In this document: positions 8,809 through 17,539 of the stretch, piece by piece
How the letters are laid out: each line of letters opens with the position of its first letter
Numbering within the stretch: position 1 is the first letter of the stretch
NCBI RefSeq assembly: GCF_002741015.1
Contig: NZ_CP016617.1
Coordinates: 496,001 to 560,000, forward strand
Reading direction: 5' to 3'
Length of the DNA: 64,000 bases
Source of the DNA: Microvirga ossetica
Lineage (GTDB): Bacteria > Pseudomonadota > Alphaproteobacteria > Rhizobiales > Beijerinckiaceae
Notes under the pieces: model-generated
The model's database searches: none
Told to the model about the DNA's origin: nothing
What the model saw: only the letters and a program-made list of their open reading frames with translations
Translations under genes and position numbers: made by a program

Positions 8809-9753
8809 TTGGAACAATTCTGGCCTAAAAATCGAGCTCGCTATGAAATGACCAGTGCGCTTAGGAGGATCGCACGAGAGAGGTTGCTTCATGGCCGCGC
8901 GCGCGAAGTCTTATTTAAATGTATGAGCGACATAGCGATTGTTTACCTTACACATTATCTTGTTCACGGGCATTTACCCGATTTTCGGCATCAACCAAGC
9001 TTCAGCGAGCGAATTGCGTTCCGGAGACTCTTTCCCCAGCCAGTTTTTACTATTCTAAGTGATAAAGTCCGGGTCAGGGAGTATGTGAGGAGGCGCATCG
9101 GAGAAGCCTATCTCATCCCGATCTACGCCGTAACATCGGATATTGAAAACTTTGCATTCGAAAACCTCCCTCCTGCATTCGTCATGAAGGCAAGTCATGG
9201 CTCTCGCTGGGTCGAACTAGTTTGGAGCAAAGCAGAGGCCGACGTCGAGCAGTTACGTTTCAAGGCGGCCGGTTGGTTGAAGCAGAACTTCTATAGTAAG
9301 CAGCGGGAGTGTCATTACCAGAATATCCCACCGCACATCATATTCGAAACGCTGCTGGCAGATGGAGGAAAGCCCCCCAAGGACTACAAAATCCACTGCT
9401 TCCGCAGCAATCAGGTGTTGACACAAATCATTCAGGTCCACAGCGACCGCTTCACCAATCATAAAATGAACTTTCTTACGGCAGACTGGATACCAATCAA
9501 TCTGAGCCTCGGTCACCCATCCGTTTCAAGCCAGGAATTGTTGCCGCCGCAAAATTTGAAGGATATGCTCGCTGTGGCGGAGAACTTATCGGAAGGTTTC
9601 AATTATGTCCGTGTTGATCTCTATTCCGTCGCGGGACAGCTCTATTTTGGCGAAATGACGTTTACGCCCGGAGCTGGACTGATGCCGTTTGATCCGGTGG
9701 AGAAGGAATACGAGTGGGCTCTCTTGTTCGAACCAGATCAATCTTTCTTCTGA
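8809..9753 (+). CDS. TupA-like ATP-grasp protein
   Basis: A 314-residue cytosolic protein of the ATPgrasp_TupA family. Visible features are SDKVRVREYV near residue 84, VMKASHGSRWVELV in the nucleotide-binding part, PKDYKIHCF, and a C-terminal NYVRVDLY...YFGEMTFTPGAG metal-binding segment. TupA-type enzymes join amino acids such as glutamate to uronic acids in teichuronopeptides or capsules. The substrate here is not predictable. The likely start is TTG 8809, ten bases after agggag; an ATG at 8848 is an alternative. The preceding flippase points to cell-surface polysaccharide modification. Confidence 0.85.
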   Translation: MEQFWPKNRARYEMTSALRRIARERLLHGRAREVLFKCMSDIAIVYLTHYLVHGHLPDFRHQPSFSERIAFRRLFPQPVFTILSDKVRVREYVRRRIGEAYLIPIYAVTSDIENFAFENLPPAFVMKASHGSRWVELVWSKAEADVEQLRFKAAGWLKQNFYSKQRECHYQNIPPHIIFETLLADGGKPPKDYKIHCFRSNQVLTQIIQVHSDRFTNHKMNFLTADWIPINLSLGHPSVSSQELLPPQNLKDMLAVAENLSEGFNYVRVDLYSVAGQLYFGEMTFTPGAGLMPFDPVEKEYEWALLFEPDQSFF

Positions 9754-9882
9754 TCATGTTGCCGCGCATTTGAAGGCAAAAGAGAAAGTCGAGGATGCCC
9801 TCGGCCGCATCCTTCTCATCAATCAGTTATTCGGCCTCACGGTCTGAAAAAAGCTTCCAGATGGATTCGTTACACCCTTTCC

Positions 9883-10936
9883 TAAAGCGCTTTTGTTTTC
9901 AGTGTGGGGCATAGCCGGCGTGCCTGATCCAGCCTGTGGCATCTTTTGCTGTGATGGTATCGCGGGCTGGTTTGAGTTCCGCCTCCAAGGCTTCGAGCGT
10001 GCGCGCGGCTTTCGCCTTGAGCCGCTCTTTCACCTTGGCCCAGGCCTGTTCGATCGGGTTGAATTCAGGTGAGTAGCGAGGCAGGTACAACACTCCGATC
10101 CCGGCCTGGGCGAGAAGCTCAACGACTTCGGTTGCATGGTGCGGGCGCAGGTTGTCCATCACCAGAACCGCATCCGGCTTCACCTGCCGGAGTTTGGGCA
10201 CCAGCACCTGCTCGAGATAAGCCAGCAGCACGGCGGTCGAGGTGGATGCCTCGATGCTCATCGTCGCGATCAGGCCCTCACAGGCGAGTGCCCCCAAGAC
10301 CGTCAGCCGCTGCCACGAGCCGAGCGGGATGGAGCCATAGGCGCGCTGCCCGCGTGGGGCTCGGGCATGGTGCGGGCCATCTTGGTGGTGACACCGCTCT
10401 CATCCAGGAACACCAGGCGTTCAGCGGGGATGTCACTCATCTGCTGGCGATAGGCCTCGCGCTCGGCAGCAATCTCGGGCCGCTCCTGCTCGGCCGCCCG
10501 AAGCGTCTTTTTTTAGGACGCAGCTTGAGCCGCTTGAGCGCCTCGCAGATCACCGCCAGACACACCGTCACACCGGTTCTCTCGGCCAGGCGCTCGCGGT
10601 ACTCGCGCAGCAGCGCGTCATTGTCCTCGATGACGAGCTGGCGCAGCACCTCCAAGGCTGCCGTATCCAGGCGCGAGGGCACGCCGCCGCTGTGCGGCTT
10701 GGGGCAGCGTCGGCCTTCCTCGCGCTCTTGGCGGCGCCAGTTCGCCACGGTGGCGGGGCAGACCTGGAAGCGATGGGCAATCTCAACCTGGCTGCCGTCG
10801 CCGCGCTCGCAGGCAGCCAGAACGCGCTCACGCAGATCAGGAGAATAGGGCTGGAGCATGGCTGGCCTCCCGGGCCGTATTCCCGTCAACGCACAGACCA
10901 CCCAAATCGATTCAGGCCCAGATCAAAAGCGCTTTA
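9883..10936 (-). mobile_element. IS630 family insertion sequence (decayed)
   Basis: Ends are taaagcgcttttg at 9883 and its inverse caaaagcgctttta-type end at 10924-10936, each starting with TA as expected for IS630 elements, which insert at and duplicate TA. It holds one transposase gene on the minus strand that is out of frame twice. Confidence 0.85.
9899..10859 (-). pseudogene. IS630 transposase, two frame changes
   Basis: The start at 10859 (MLQPYSPDLRERV) follows gggaggccagcc. The N-terminal helix-turn-helix reads into LKLRPKK, where a run of seven A residues on the coding strand (about 10510) changes frame; the next frame gives ERLVFLDESGV with the first catalytic Asp. Near 10360 a second one-base loss moves to the frame with VLVMDNLRPHH and YSPEFNPIEQAW, the remaining DDE residues. 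The A-run could be a slippage site used by the element, but the second change looks like decay, so the copy is probably inactive. Confidence 0.85.
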
Positions 10937-11059
10937 GTTCCTACAACGGAGCCGAGAGAGTCCTTTGAGCCCGGGTTTCAGTCCGAGTGTCACTAAGCAT
11001 TTTGGCGTGAGACAGGCGATCTACCGATTGCAGTGACGTAGATCCGTAATGGGCCTGCC

Positions 11060-11260
11060 GCTCGCATAGTAGCGCAATGGGGTGGCTGTCCCTCAGAGTG
11101 ATGGTGTTGGAACGGGGTCCGAGCGGATCGGCCCCAAGCATCATGAGGGACAGCCATCGACTATTATGCCGGAATTGACGTGTTCTTTGGAACTGAGCAG
11201 CGTCTGCCTCCAGCAACGCCGGATCGAGCCTGCCTTCGTGATAACCTGCTCTGCTACAGA
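11060..11260 (+). pseudogene. IS110-type element remnant (5' end)
   Basis: The sequence actattatgccggaattgac encodes YYAGID, the start of another IS110 transposase subgroup, and the following bases encode a frameshifted VSLELSSVC-like stretch. The words ggctgtccctca (upstream) and tgagggacagcc (just before the start) form an inverted pair in its leader. Only the extreme 5' end remains, next to the RTX gene. Confidence 0.6.
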
Positions 11261-11320
11261 CGAGCGGCGCGGTTCAACTGTCGGCATCGCTGCGCTGAAC
11301 CGTGCCGGAGTGGCGTTCGA

Positions 11321-12967
11321 TCAGATCACGTAGAAATCGCCTGCTGTAAGCTGCGCGCGGTTGCCGAGCGTTGCAACCTGTATCGCAGCCGTGGCGCCGC
11401 TTCCGTCAGGGTCATAGAAAAGTGCGCCGGACCTGGATTCGTAGATCACGTAGTCGTCCGAATCGAGAGCCTTGGCCCCGACAACGAAGGTCGCTGACGT
11501 CAAGGCCCCGTCCTTGAGTCTGCCATACACGCCGTTGTCGAGGCTGATGACATCCTCGCCCGGCCGGAAGTCCGTGATGGTGGCGGCACTGGCTTGATCA
11601 CCAGGCCTCGTGTCGAACACGAAATTGTCACGACCTGCTCCTCCCAGGAGAATGTCCCTGCCGCCCTTGCCACTGATCTTGTCGTTGCCGCCGTGGCCGA
11701 ACATCGTCTCCGCGGCAGATGTCCCGGTTAGCCTCTCGGATCCGTTCGTCCCGAAGATCGCACCCGGCGCAGTGCCTGCGGGTAATGCGGCAGCGTTCGG
11801 CGACGGGTAAGCGACAGCAGAGCCACTGCTGGCTGCATCGAGGAGAAGAGCAGAGCTCGAGCTGAGCCCGGACAGCTTTCCGGCCGTGGCGATCCTTGTA
11901 TCGTATACCTCCAGCACTGCACCGGTCTTCCAGAGGTCGAAGACGGTCAGCCCGGCATTCTGGTCCGAGATGTAACCGGCGGTCATTGTCCCGTGCGCCC
12001 CGTCGCCCAACCAGAAGTGATCGGTCAACGCACTCCCACCGAAGTATTTCGGATCAAGGCTCTGGCTGCTTTCCATCGTAATGGAGTCGCTCCAGAAGCG
12101 GTAATTGCGGTTGTTGCCTATGGCAACCGCGTTGACCAGAACCGTGTTGCTGGACTTCAGATCGTAGCCGGCGTCCGTATTGCCGAATGCTACAGTGTTT
12201 TCGAAGCGGATGTTGTCATTGCCCCCCTCGGTCGTGAAGCCGTCGCCGTTCCAGTACACGTTGCTCGCACCACGGGCATAGCTGTTCTGCATTGTCACGT
12301 TTCTGAAGAGAACGTCATGTGCGGTGCCGTCCAGCGCAACGCCGAATACATATTGCTCCGGCGTGCCGGGGTCGCCGCGACCGATGACGTCCTCGATGAC
12401 GATGTTGCTGCTGTTGTACTGCAGCTTGATGGCGTTGTGGGAGTACTTGTAGACCTCGACATTCCGCACTGTGAGACCATTGACGCTGGCGCTGGAATAG
12501 CCGCTTGAGACGGTATTGGCCAGGAAGCGCTTCACGTTCGTCGCCTGCATGTCCTGAAGGGTTAGATCCGTGATATCCGCACCGATACGGAAGGCCCCGT
12601 CACCAATGTTGCTGAAGGCCATGTCCTCGAACTTGAGGTGATCGGCACCGGAGAGCAGTCGAAAAACCTCTGATCCGACCGCCTTGTCGGTCGTCCAGTC
12701 GGTGGCACGGGTGCCGTTGATTTGAGCGATCTTGGTGTTGCCGTTCGCATCCACGCCCCGGATTGTCACCGGTGCGCCTGCGCTGCCGTTCTTGATGGTG
12801 ATTTGGCCCGATAGATTGAAGGCGCCCTGATCGGCACGCAGGAGAACCTGGCCGCCCGGCCCGGCCTTGCCGATGAGACTTGAAAGGTTCGAGATCGTGC
12901 TGGCATTCGCCAGGGATGAGCCGTCCCGCGTCCCTGATCCTGTCGGTGAAATGTAGAGAATAGCCAA
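11321..12967 (-). CDS. Secreted beta-helix RTX protein 1 (type I secretion substrate)
   Basis: A 548-residue protein without a Sec signal. Residues 1-370 form a right-handed parallel beta-helix of the pectate lyase/mannuronan-epimerase fold (YISPTGSGTRDGSS start, repeated NIVIEDV, HDVLFRNVTM, DNIRFENTVA coils). Residues about 405-455 hold glycine- and aspartate-rich calcium-binding repeats (GHGGNDKISGKGGRD). The last 110 residues resemble the M10-peptidase C-terminal secretion module and end in DFYVI. TTG 12967 is the start, with aggggc upstream. It lies downstream of the HlyD and ABC genes on the same strand, which almost certainly export it. It may act as an extracellular polysaccharide lyase, epimerase or matrix adhesin; catalytic residues are not identified. 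Confidence 0.85.
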   Translation of the reverse strand: MAILYISPTGSGTRDGSSLANASTISNLSSLIGKAGPGGQVLLRADQGAFNLSGQITIKNGSAGAPVTIRGVDANGNTKIAQINGTRATDWTTDKAVGSEVFRLLSGADHLKFEDMAFSNIGDGAFRIGADITDLTLQDMQATNVKRFLANTVSSGYSSASVNGLTVRNVEVYKYSHNAIKLQYNSSNIVIEDVIGRGDPGTPEQYVFGVALDGTAHDVLFRNVTMQNSYARGASNVYWNGDGFTTEGGNDNIRFENTVAFGNTDAGYDLKSSNTVLVNAVAIGNNRNYRFWSDSITMESSQSLDPKYFGGSALTDHFWLGDGAHGTMTAGYISDQNAGLTVFDLWKTGAVLEVYDTRIATAGKLSGLSSSSALLLDAASSGSAVAYPSPNAAALPAGTAPGAIFGTNGSERLTGTSAAETMFGHGGNDKISGKGGRDILLGGAGRDNFVFDTRPGDQASAATITDFRPGEDVISLDNGVYGRLKDGALTSATFVVGAKALDSDDYVIYESRSGALFYDPDGSGATAAIQVATLGNRAQLTAGDFYVI

Positions 12968-13059
12968 TGTCGTATGCCCCTGTTGGTTTGGTAATCGCTG
13001 AGCGCGCTACCGGTTCTGGTCTGAGGGATGTCGGTGCATCCTCCGTCTTCGTTATTGTC

Positions 13060-13092
13060 TTGCGCGCGTGCGTCGTGGACGCACGCGCGCAA
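13060..13092. terminator. Perfect 15-bp hairpin between HlyD and RTX genes
   Basis: The arms ttgcgcgcgtgcgtc and gacgcacgcgcgcaa enclose a 3-base loop (gtg). The stem is perfect and GC-rich. It follows the HlyD stop on the minus strand but has no T tract, so it may be an attenuator or an mRNA-stabilising hairpin rather than a full terminator. Confidence 0.55.
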
Positions 13093-13116
13093 TGCCTTGT
13101 CGAACGCGCGGTCGTT

Positions 13117-14442
13117 TTAGTGCTCGCGGAAGGCGCGGGCGATCTGCTCCTGCATGGGCTTGAAGAAATATTCGAACGGGGTGCGCTGGTTCACCTCGAC
13201 GAACACCTCCGCCTGCATGCCGGCGATCAGATGGATGTTCTCGAGCTTCTTGATCTCGTCCTGCGGCAGCGCAACGCGGATCGTGTAGAAGGTCGTGCCG
13301 GTCTGCTGATCCCGCGACACGTCCGCCGAGATCCGGCTCACGCTGCCATGCAGATCGGGCACCATGCGCGCGTTGGCGGCATGGACCTTCACCGTCGATG
13401 GCTGCCCGAGCTTGACCTGATCGATGTCGTTGGGCAGAACCCTGGCCTCGAGCTCGAGCTTGTCGTTGATCGGGACGATGTTCATCACCGGCTCTGCGGG
13501 CGAGATCACGCCGCCGATGGTGTGGACGTTGAGCTGGTGGACGTAGCCGTCGCTGGGAGCACGGATGTCGATGCGCTTCAGCTGGTCCTCGGCCGCCACG
13601 CGGCGCTCGGTATATTCCGCGATCTTGCCCTGGATCTCGCGCAGCTCCTGCATCGCCTCGGCGCGCATCTGCTCGTCGATCTGGATGATCTGGAACTGGG
13701 TCTCGGCGATGCGGCTTTCCGCCTGGGCGACAGCCGCGATGAGCTGGCCGCGCTGGCCTTCGATGCTGGCGGCATCGCGCTCGAGGGCGTTCAGGCGCGT
13801 GATCGGGACCAGGTTCTTCTGGTAGAGGGCGCGGACCGCCTTCAGCTCGCCGACGATCAGCTCCGCCTCGCGGGCTTTCGCCTGCTGCTGCGCCCTCAAT
13901 CCGCCGATCTCGTCCTGGGACTGGGTAATGCGCTTTCTGAGCTGGTCCTTCTGCGCCTCGCGAGAGGCAGCACGGGCGATGAACAGGGTGCGCTCGGACG
14001 ACACGATCTTCTGAACGGCCGGCTCGTTCAGACGAGCGGCGAACTCCGCCGGCATCTCGATCTTCGAACCGTCGCGCTCGGCCTCGAGCCGTGCCTGGCG
14101 GCCGAGATATTCGTCGAGCTGCTTGGTCACGACCCGCATGTTGGTGCGGGTCATCGTCTCGTCCAGGCGGACCAGGAGATCGCCCTGGGAGACCCGGTCG
14201 CCCTCCTGGACCCTCAGCTCGCCGACGATGCCGCCGGTCGAATGCTGGATCTTCTTGACGCTGGTATCGACCACGAACTGGCCGCCGGCGACGACGGCGC
14301 CGGACAGGGTCGAGGTCGCCGCCCACAGGCCGATGGTTCCGCCGAAGAGAGCGATGACGGCGAACCCGGTCATGGCAGACCGGCGCACCGCCGTTGCGTG
14401 CCGGGACCTTACAGCGGGAGACTTGACGATGATGGCGTTCAT
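13117..14442 (-). CDS. HlyD family type I secretion adaptor (PrsE/AprE type)
   Basis: A 441-residue membrane fusion protein. Residues about 24-43 form one transmembrane helix (MTGFAVIALFGGTIGLWAA). A split lipoyl/barrel-sandwich domain follows (GELRVQEGDRVSQGDLLVRLD), then a long alpha hairpin rich in coiled-coil heptads, then a second lipoyl half (RAPSDGYVHQLNVHTIGG) and a C-terminal beta-barrel. It links the inner-membrane ABC transporter to an outer-membrane TolC-like channel, which is not encoded in this window. ATG 14442 has gaaagg eight bases upstream. The upstream 21 bases are repeated at the end of the ABC gene. Confidence 0.93.
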   Translation of the reverse strand: MNAIIVKSPAVRSRHATAVRRSAMTGFAVIALFGGTIGLWAATSTLSGAVVAGGQFVVDTSVKKIQHSTGGIVGELRVQEGDRVSQGDLLVRLDETMTRTNMRVVTKQLDEYLGRQARLEAERDGSKIEMPAEFAARLNEPAVQKIVSSERTLFIARAASREAQKDQLRKRITQSQDEIGGLRAQQQAKAREAELIVGELKAVRALYQKNLVPITRLNALERDAASIEGQRGQLIAAVAQAESRIAETQFQIIQIDEQMRAEAMQELREIQGKIAEYTERRVAAEDQLKRIDIRAPSDGYVHQLNVHTIGGVISPAEPVMNIVPINDKLELEARVLPNDIDQVKLGQPSTVKVHAANARMVPDLHGSVSRISADVSRDQQTGTTFYTIRVALPQDEIKKLENIHLIAGMQAEVFVEVNQRTPFEYFFKPMQEQIARAFREH

Positions 14443-14633
14443 TGATCCGACCTTTCGCAGGGGAGCCCGACAGGACGTAGTCTTAGCGGACAAGCATCCA
14501 CCCGCCTTGCTGTTCTACGCCAATGACTTGTCGGCGCGGACTGGGGCGCTCGCACCGGGGCCGCCGCGGCGGCCGTGGTGGGTTTCATCATGGGTTTCAT
14601 CCTGGCCTGCACATTTATCCGACCTTTCGCAGG
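14441..14633. repeat. Insert between HlyD and ABC genes flanked by 21-bp direct repeats
   Basis: The word attNatccgacctttcgcagg occurs at 14441-14461 and 14613-14633, differing at one base. Between them lie about 150 bases that include a 60-bp segment (14470-14531) also found at 6231 and 30608, and a ggccgccgcggcggcc palindrome. The arrangement looks like a small nonautonomous insertion with a target duplication, or a duplication that captured repeat DNA. Confidence 0.7.
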
Positions 14634-16405
14634 TTAGCGGCCGGAGTGGCTGGCGCCTGCTGCGGGCGCCCGGGTGCCGGCGCCGCCGCATTGCGTTTCA
14701 TGACGGATTGCAGGACCTCGTCGCGCGGTCCGACGGCCTTGATCCGGCCCTCTTCCATGATGGCGACCTGGTCGACCTGGCCGAGCGCGGCCGGGCGGTG
14801 GGTGATGACGACGACGATGCCGCCGCGCTTCCTCACCGCGAGGATGGCCTGGTTCAGGGCCTCGTCGCCGGCGCCGTCGAGGCTGGCATTGGGCTCGTCG
14901 AGCACGACCAGGAACGGGTTGCCGTAAAGGGCGCGGGCCAGCGCGACGCGCTGGCGCTGGCCGCCCGAGAGCGAGGCGCCGCCTTCACCGATGCGGGTGT
15001 CGTAGCCGTCCGACAGATTGAGGACGAGCTCATGGGCGCCGGCGGTCTGCGCTGCGGCGATGACATCCTCCGGCTTGGCGTCCGGCTGGAAGCGCGAGAT
15101 GTTCTCGGCAATGGTGCCTTCGAACAGCTCCACGTCCTGGGGCAGGTAGCCGATATTGCGGCCGAGCGGATCCGGCTCCCACTGGTCGAGGGCAGCCCCA
15201 TCGAGGCGGATCTCGCCGCGCAGGGTCGGCCACACGCCGACGAGGGCGCGGGCGAGGGTCGACTTGCCCGAGGCGCTGGGGCCGATGAGGCCGAGGCCCT
15301 GGCCCGCCTGGAGCTGGAGCGTGGCGGCCTGGACGATGGGCAGCGAAGCGCCGGGGGCGCCGATATAGACGTCTTCGACCGACAGGGCGGCCTTGGGGGC
15401 CGGCAGCGGCATGCGCTGGCCCTGGGCCGGCACGATGGTCATGATATGCGCGAGGCGGCGATAGGCCTGGCGGGAGGCGGTGAAGCCCTTCCAGTGCGCG
15501 ACCGCGATCTCGATGGGAGCGAGCGCACGGGACATCAGGATCGAGCCGGCGATCATCAGGCCGCCCGACATCTGCCCCTGGATCACGTAATAGGCGCCCA
15601 GGCCCAGGATGGCCGACTGGAGCACCATGCGGAAGACCTTGGCGAAGGCGCTGATGCCGGCCGAGGACTCGCTGGCGACGAGGCCGTCATTGACGTGACG
15701 GACATGCACCTCGTCGTAGCGCTTGGCCAGGAAGCCCAGCATGCCGTTGGCACGGATCGCCTCCGCATTGCGGCGGCTGGTCTCGGCCATGGCATGGCGC
15801 TCGGCGCCGCTCTTGGTCACCTCGAAGGAGGGACCCTTGCTCTTGGCGTCGGTGTAGAGGGTCAGGATGATGATGACCACGCCGCCGACCACCGACATGA
15901 CGCCGATGCCGGGATGGATCATGAAGCAGCCGATGAGGAAGATCGGCATGAAGGGCATGTCGAACAGGGCCGTCGGGCCCAGGCTCGAGAGGAAGCCGCG
16001 GATCGTGTCGAGGTCCCGGATCGGCTGCATGCTCTCGGCCTGCCGGGCGCCCTTGAGCGGCATCGTGGCCACGAGGTCGAAGACGCGGTGGGACAGGAGC
16101 TCGTCGAAGCGGGCGCCGATGCGCGCCAGCATCCGTCCGCGCAGCATGTCGAGGCCGCCGGAGAGGGCAAAGGCCGCAAGCGTGATCAGCGAAAGGCCGA
16201 TCAGGGTGGCGATGCTCCGGCTGGACAGCACGCGGTCATAGACCTGGAGCATGTAGATGGAGCCCGTGAGCGCCAGAACGTTGACGACCGCGGAGAATAC
16301 GGCGACGCCAGCAAATGAGGGAAAGCACGTCTTCAGAGCGTCTTGGACCTCTGTGCTCTCTTTCGATCGGTGCGGGCCTGGATGAGTCTTCACGCGCTTC
16401 ATCAT
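14615..16405 (-). CDS. Type I secretion ABC transporter, permease/ATPase (PrsD/AprD type)
   Basis: A 596-residue fused exporter. The N-terminal membrane domain spans about residues 30-330, with hydrophobic stretches such as TLIGLSLITLAAFALSGG and VVGGVVIIILTL. The nucleotide-binding domain starts near 340, with Walker A GPSASGKST (about 374-383), ABC signature LSGGQRQRVALARAL and Walker B FLVVLDEPN. There is no C39 peptidase domain, consistent with export of RTX proteins through uncleaved C-terminal signals. Start ATGATG 16405/16402 follows agga. Its 3' end carries the direct repeat shared with the HlyD leader. It powers export of the beta-helix RTX proteins on either side. Confidence 0.94.
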   Translation of the reverse strand: MMKRVKTHPGPHRSKESTEVQDALKTCFPSFAGVAVFSAVVNVLALTGSIYMLQVYDRVLSSRSIATLIGLSLITLAAFALSGGLDMLRGRMLARIGARFDELLSHRVFDLVATMPLKGARQAESMQPIRDLDTIRGFLSSLGPTALFDMPFMPIFLIGCFMIHPGIGVMSVVGGVVIIILTLYTDAKSKGPSFEVTKSGAERHAMAETSRRNAEAIRANGMLGFLAKRYDEVHVRHVNDGLVASESSAGISAFAKVFRMVLQSAILGLGAYYVIQGQMSGGLMIAGSILMSRALAPIEIAVAHWKGFTASRQAYRRLAHIMTIVPAQGQRMPLPAPKAALSVEDVYIGAPGASLPIVQAATLQLQAGQGLGLIGPSASGKSTLARALVGVWPTLRGEIRLDGAALDQWEPDPLGRNIGYLPQDVELFEGTIAENISRFQPDAKPEDVIAAAQTAGAHELVLNLSDGYDTRIGEGGASLSGGQRQRVALARALYGNPFLVVLDEPNASLDGAGDEALNQAILAVRKRGGIVVVITHRPAALGQVDQVAIMEEGRIKAVGPRDEVLQSVMKRNAAAPAPGRPQQAPATPAANLRKVG

Positions 16406-16980
16406 TGATCCTATCTGCGGAGCGATGGTGGCAGCAGCCCTTCAGTGCGGATTGGCGACCGCAGGCCGATGGGGCGCTGGCCACAGGGTTTGGCTGGGCG
16501 AGGCTGCTCGTCGGTGCCGCTGGCCCGGTGGCCTCTCGTGACGGAGCCTTCCGGGTCAGCGGCAAAATTGCGACGAGCGCACGATCCGACGAGCACAAGG
16601 CCCCTTCTCATCGGACGAGCCTTATCTAGCGGAAGACATGGCCCGCACGCTTGCTGCGACCCGCCAAATCGTTGTTCGCCGTCGAGATGTTGCGTCACTT
16701 GCCCCACACGGACGCAGCATGGTCTGCCGCGTTGCGCCACAGCCCAGGCTCCAGGCGGCGCGGCATCGTCATGTTGCATGGACGAGCGAGTTGGTAACCG
16801 CGGCTGGATCGCGTAACGGCCTGTTTGGCTTCCGAGCAAGATCCTGCTGCAGCGAGAAATTCCAGGATCCGCCGCCGTCGTTCGCCAGTGGTCAGACGCA
16901 ACGTGGGAACTGGTAGCGTTTGGGCTTGATCCGGCAATGGCTGACGACGCCGCCGAAGCAAGCGCTGACTTGATCAAGGA
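16406..16980. other. Intergenic region upstream of the ABC gene
   Basis: About 575 bases between the ABC gene and the possible coding stretch at 16981-17292. Minus-strand frames here are open but change frame and show no known motif; a segment RRRRILEFLAAAGS (near 16880) may be the continuation of the upstream hypothetical gene after a frameshift. The promoter of the secretion genes should lie near 16410-16500. Confidence 0.35.
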
Positions 16981-17292
16981 TCCAACTGGCGCCGCGTCGA
17001 GCGCGTACCGACGCAACCGGTCCTCAGCACCAGCGTGCATAAAATGCCGATAGCCAGCCGCCAGGTCGCCAAGCACCGTTGCAGGCTTTGAACCGAGCTG
17101 GTGCAGCCGCTCCGTCGGCATCAGACAACCGGCGAAGTCGAACGCGGTGGCCACGCCGCGGGCAGCATGATCACTGTAAGTCTTACCACGCAGCGGTAAC
17201 AACGCTTTGGCAGATCTCAACAAGAGTCTGGACCCGTTTTCCTTTAGAGAAAGCGTCGTTCGGTGTTCGTCCCATCGGGTTGGCGATCCCAT
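16981..17292 (-). CDS. Hypothetical protein, probably broken
   Basis: From ATG 17292 the minus-strand frame gives MGSPTRWDEHRTTLSL, then a region with good third-position GC (TAFDFAGCLMPTERLHQL, DLAAGYRHFMHAGAED) that looks truly coding. Beyond about 16970 the composition becomes less protein-like, and a different frame offers a plausible continuation, so a frameshift is likely. I do not recognise the family. It lies between the two RTX genes and reads in the same direction as the transporter, so it could have been part of the secretion locus. Confidence 0.35.
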
Positions 17293-17539
17293 AAAATTAA
17301 TACCTGATATCGGAATGTACGCGTGATTAGTACTGAGCAAAAATCCGTCTGATAACAATATGAGTAGGGGCTATGCCGTCATGCATTACCTAAGAGATTG
17401 TTATTGATGCTGACATGACACCAGTCATGATTTTCTAAAGCATGATTTTACTAGCCTGAGTGTGGACGTAGGCGATTTATTCTACGCTCTCACCAATATT
17501 CCCTTGCATGTTTGAAACGAGAAAAAAGCGAGCAAAGCT
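17293..17539. promoter_or_regulatory. AT-rich intergenic region upstream of the second RTX gene
   Basis: This stretch is markedly more AT-rich than its surroundings (for example ataaaattaatacctgatat and attttctaaagcatgatttt). It separates the divergent hypothetical gene and the second RTX gene and probably holds their promoters. No specific operator is identified. Confidence 0.4.

Noticed and set aside
12967..16318. Long plus-strand open frames opposite the HlyD and ABC genes
   Set aside because: Antisense to genes with full domain motifs; low-complexity translations rich in Asp, Arg and His with no motifs.
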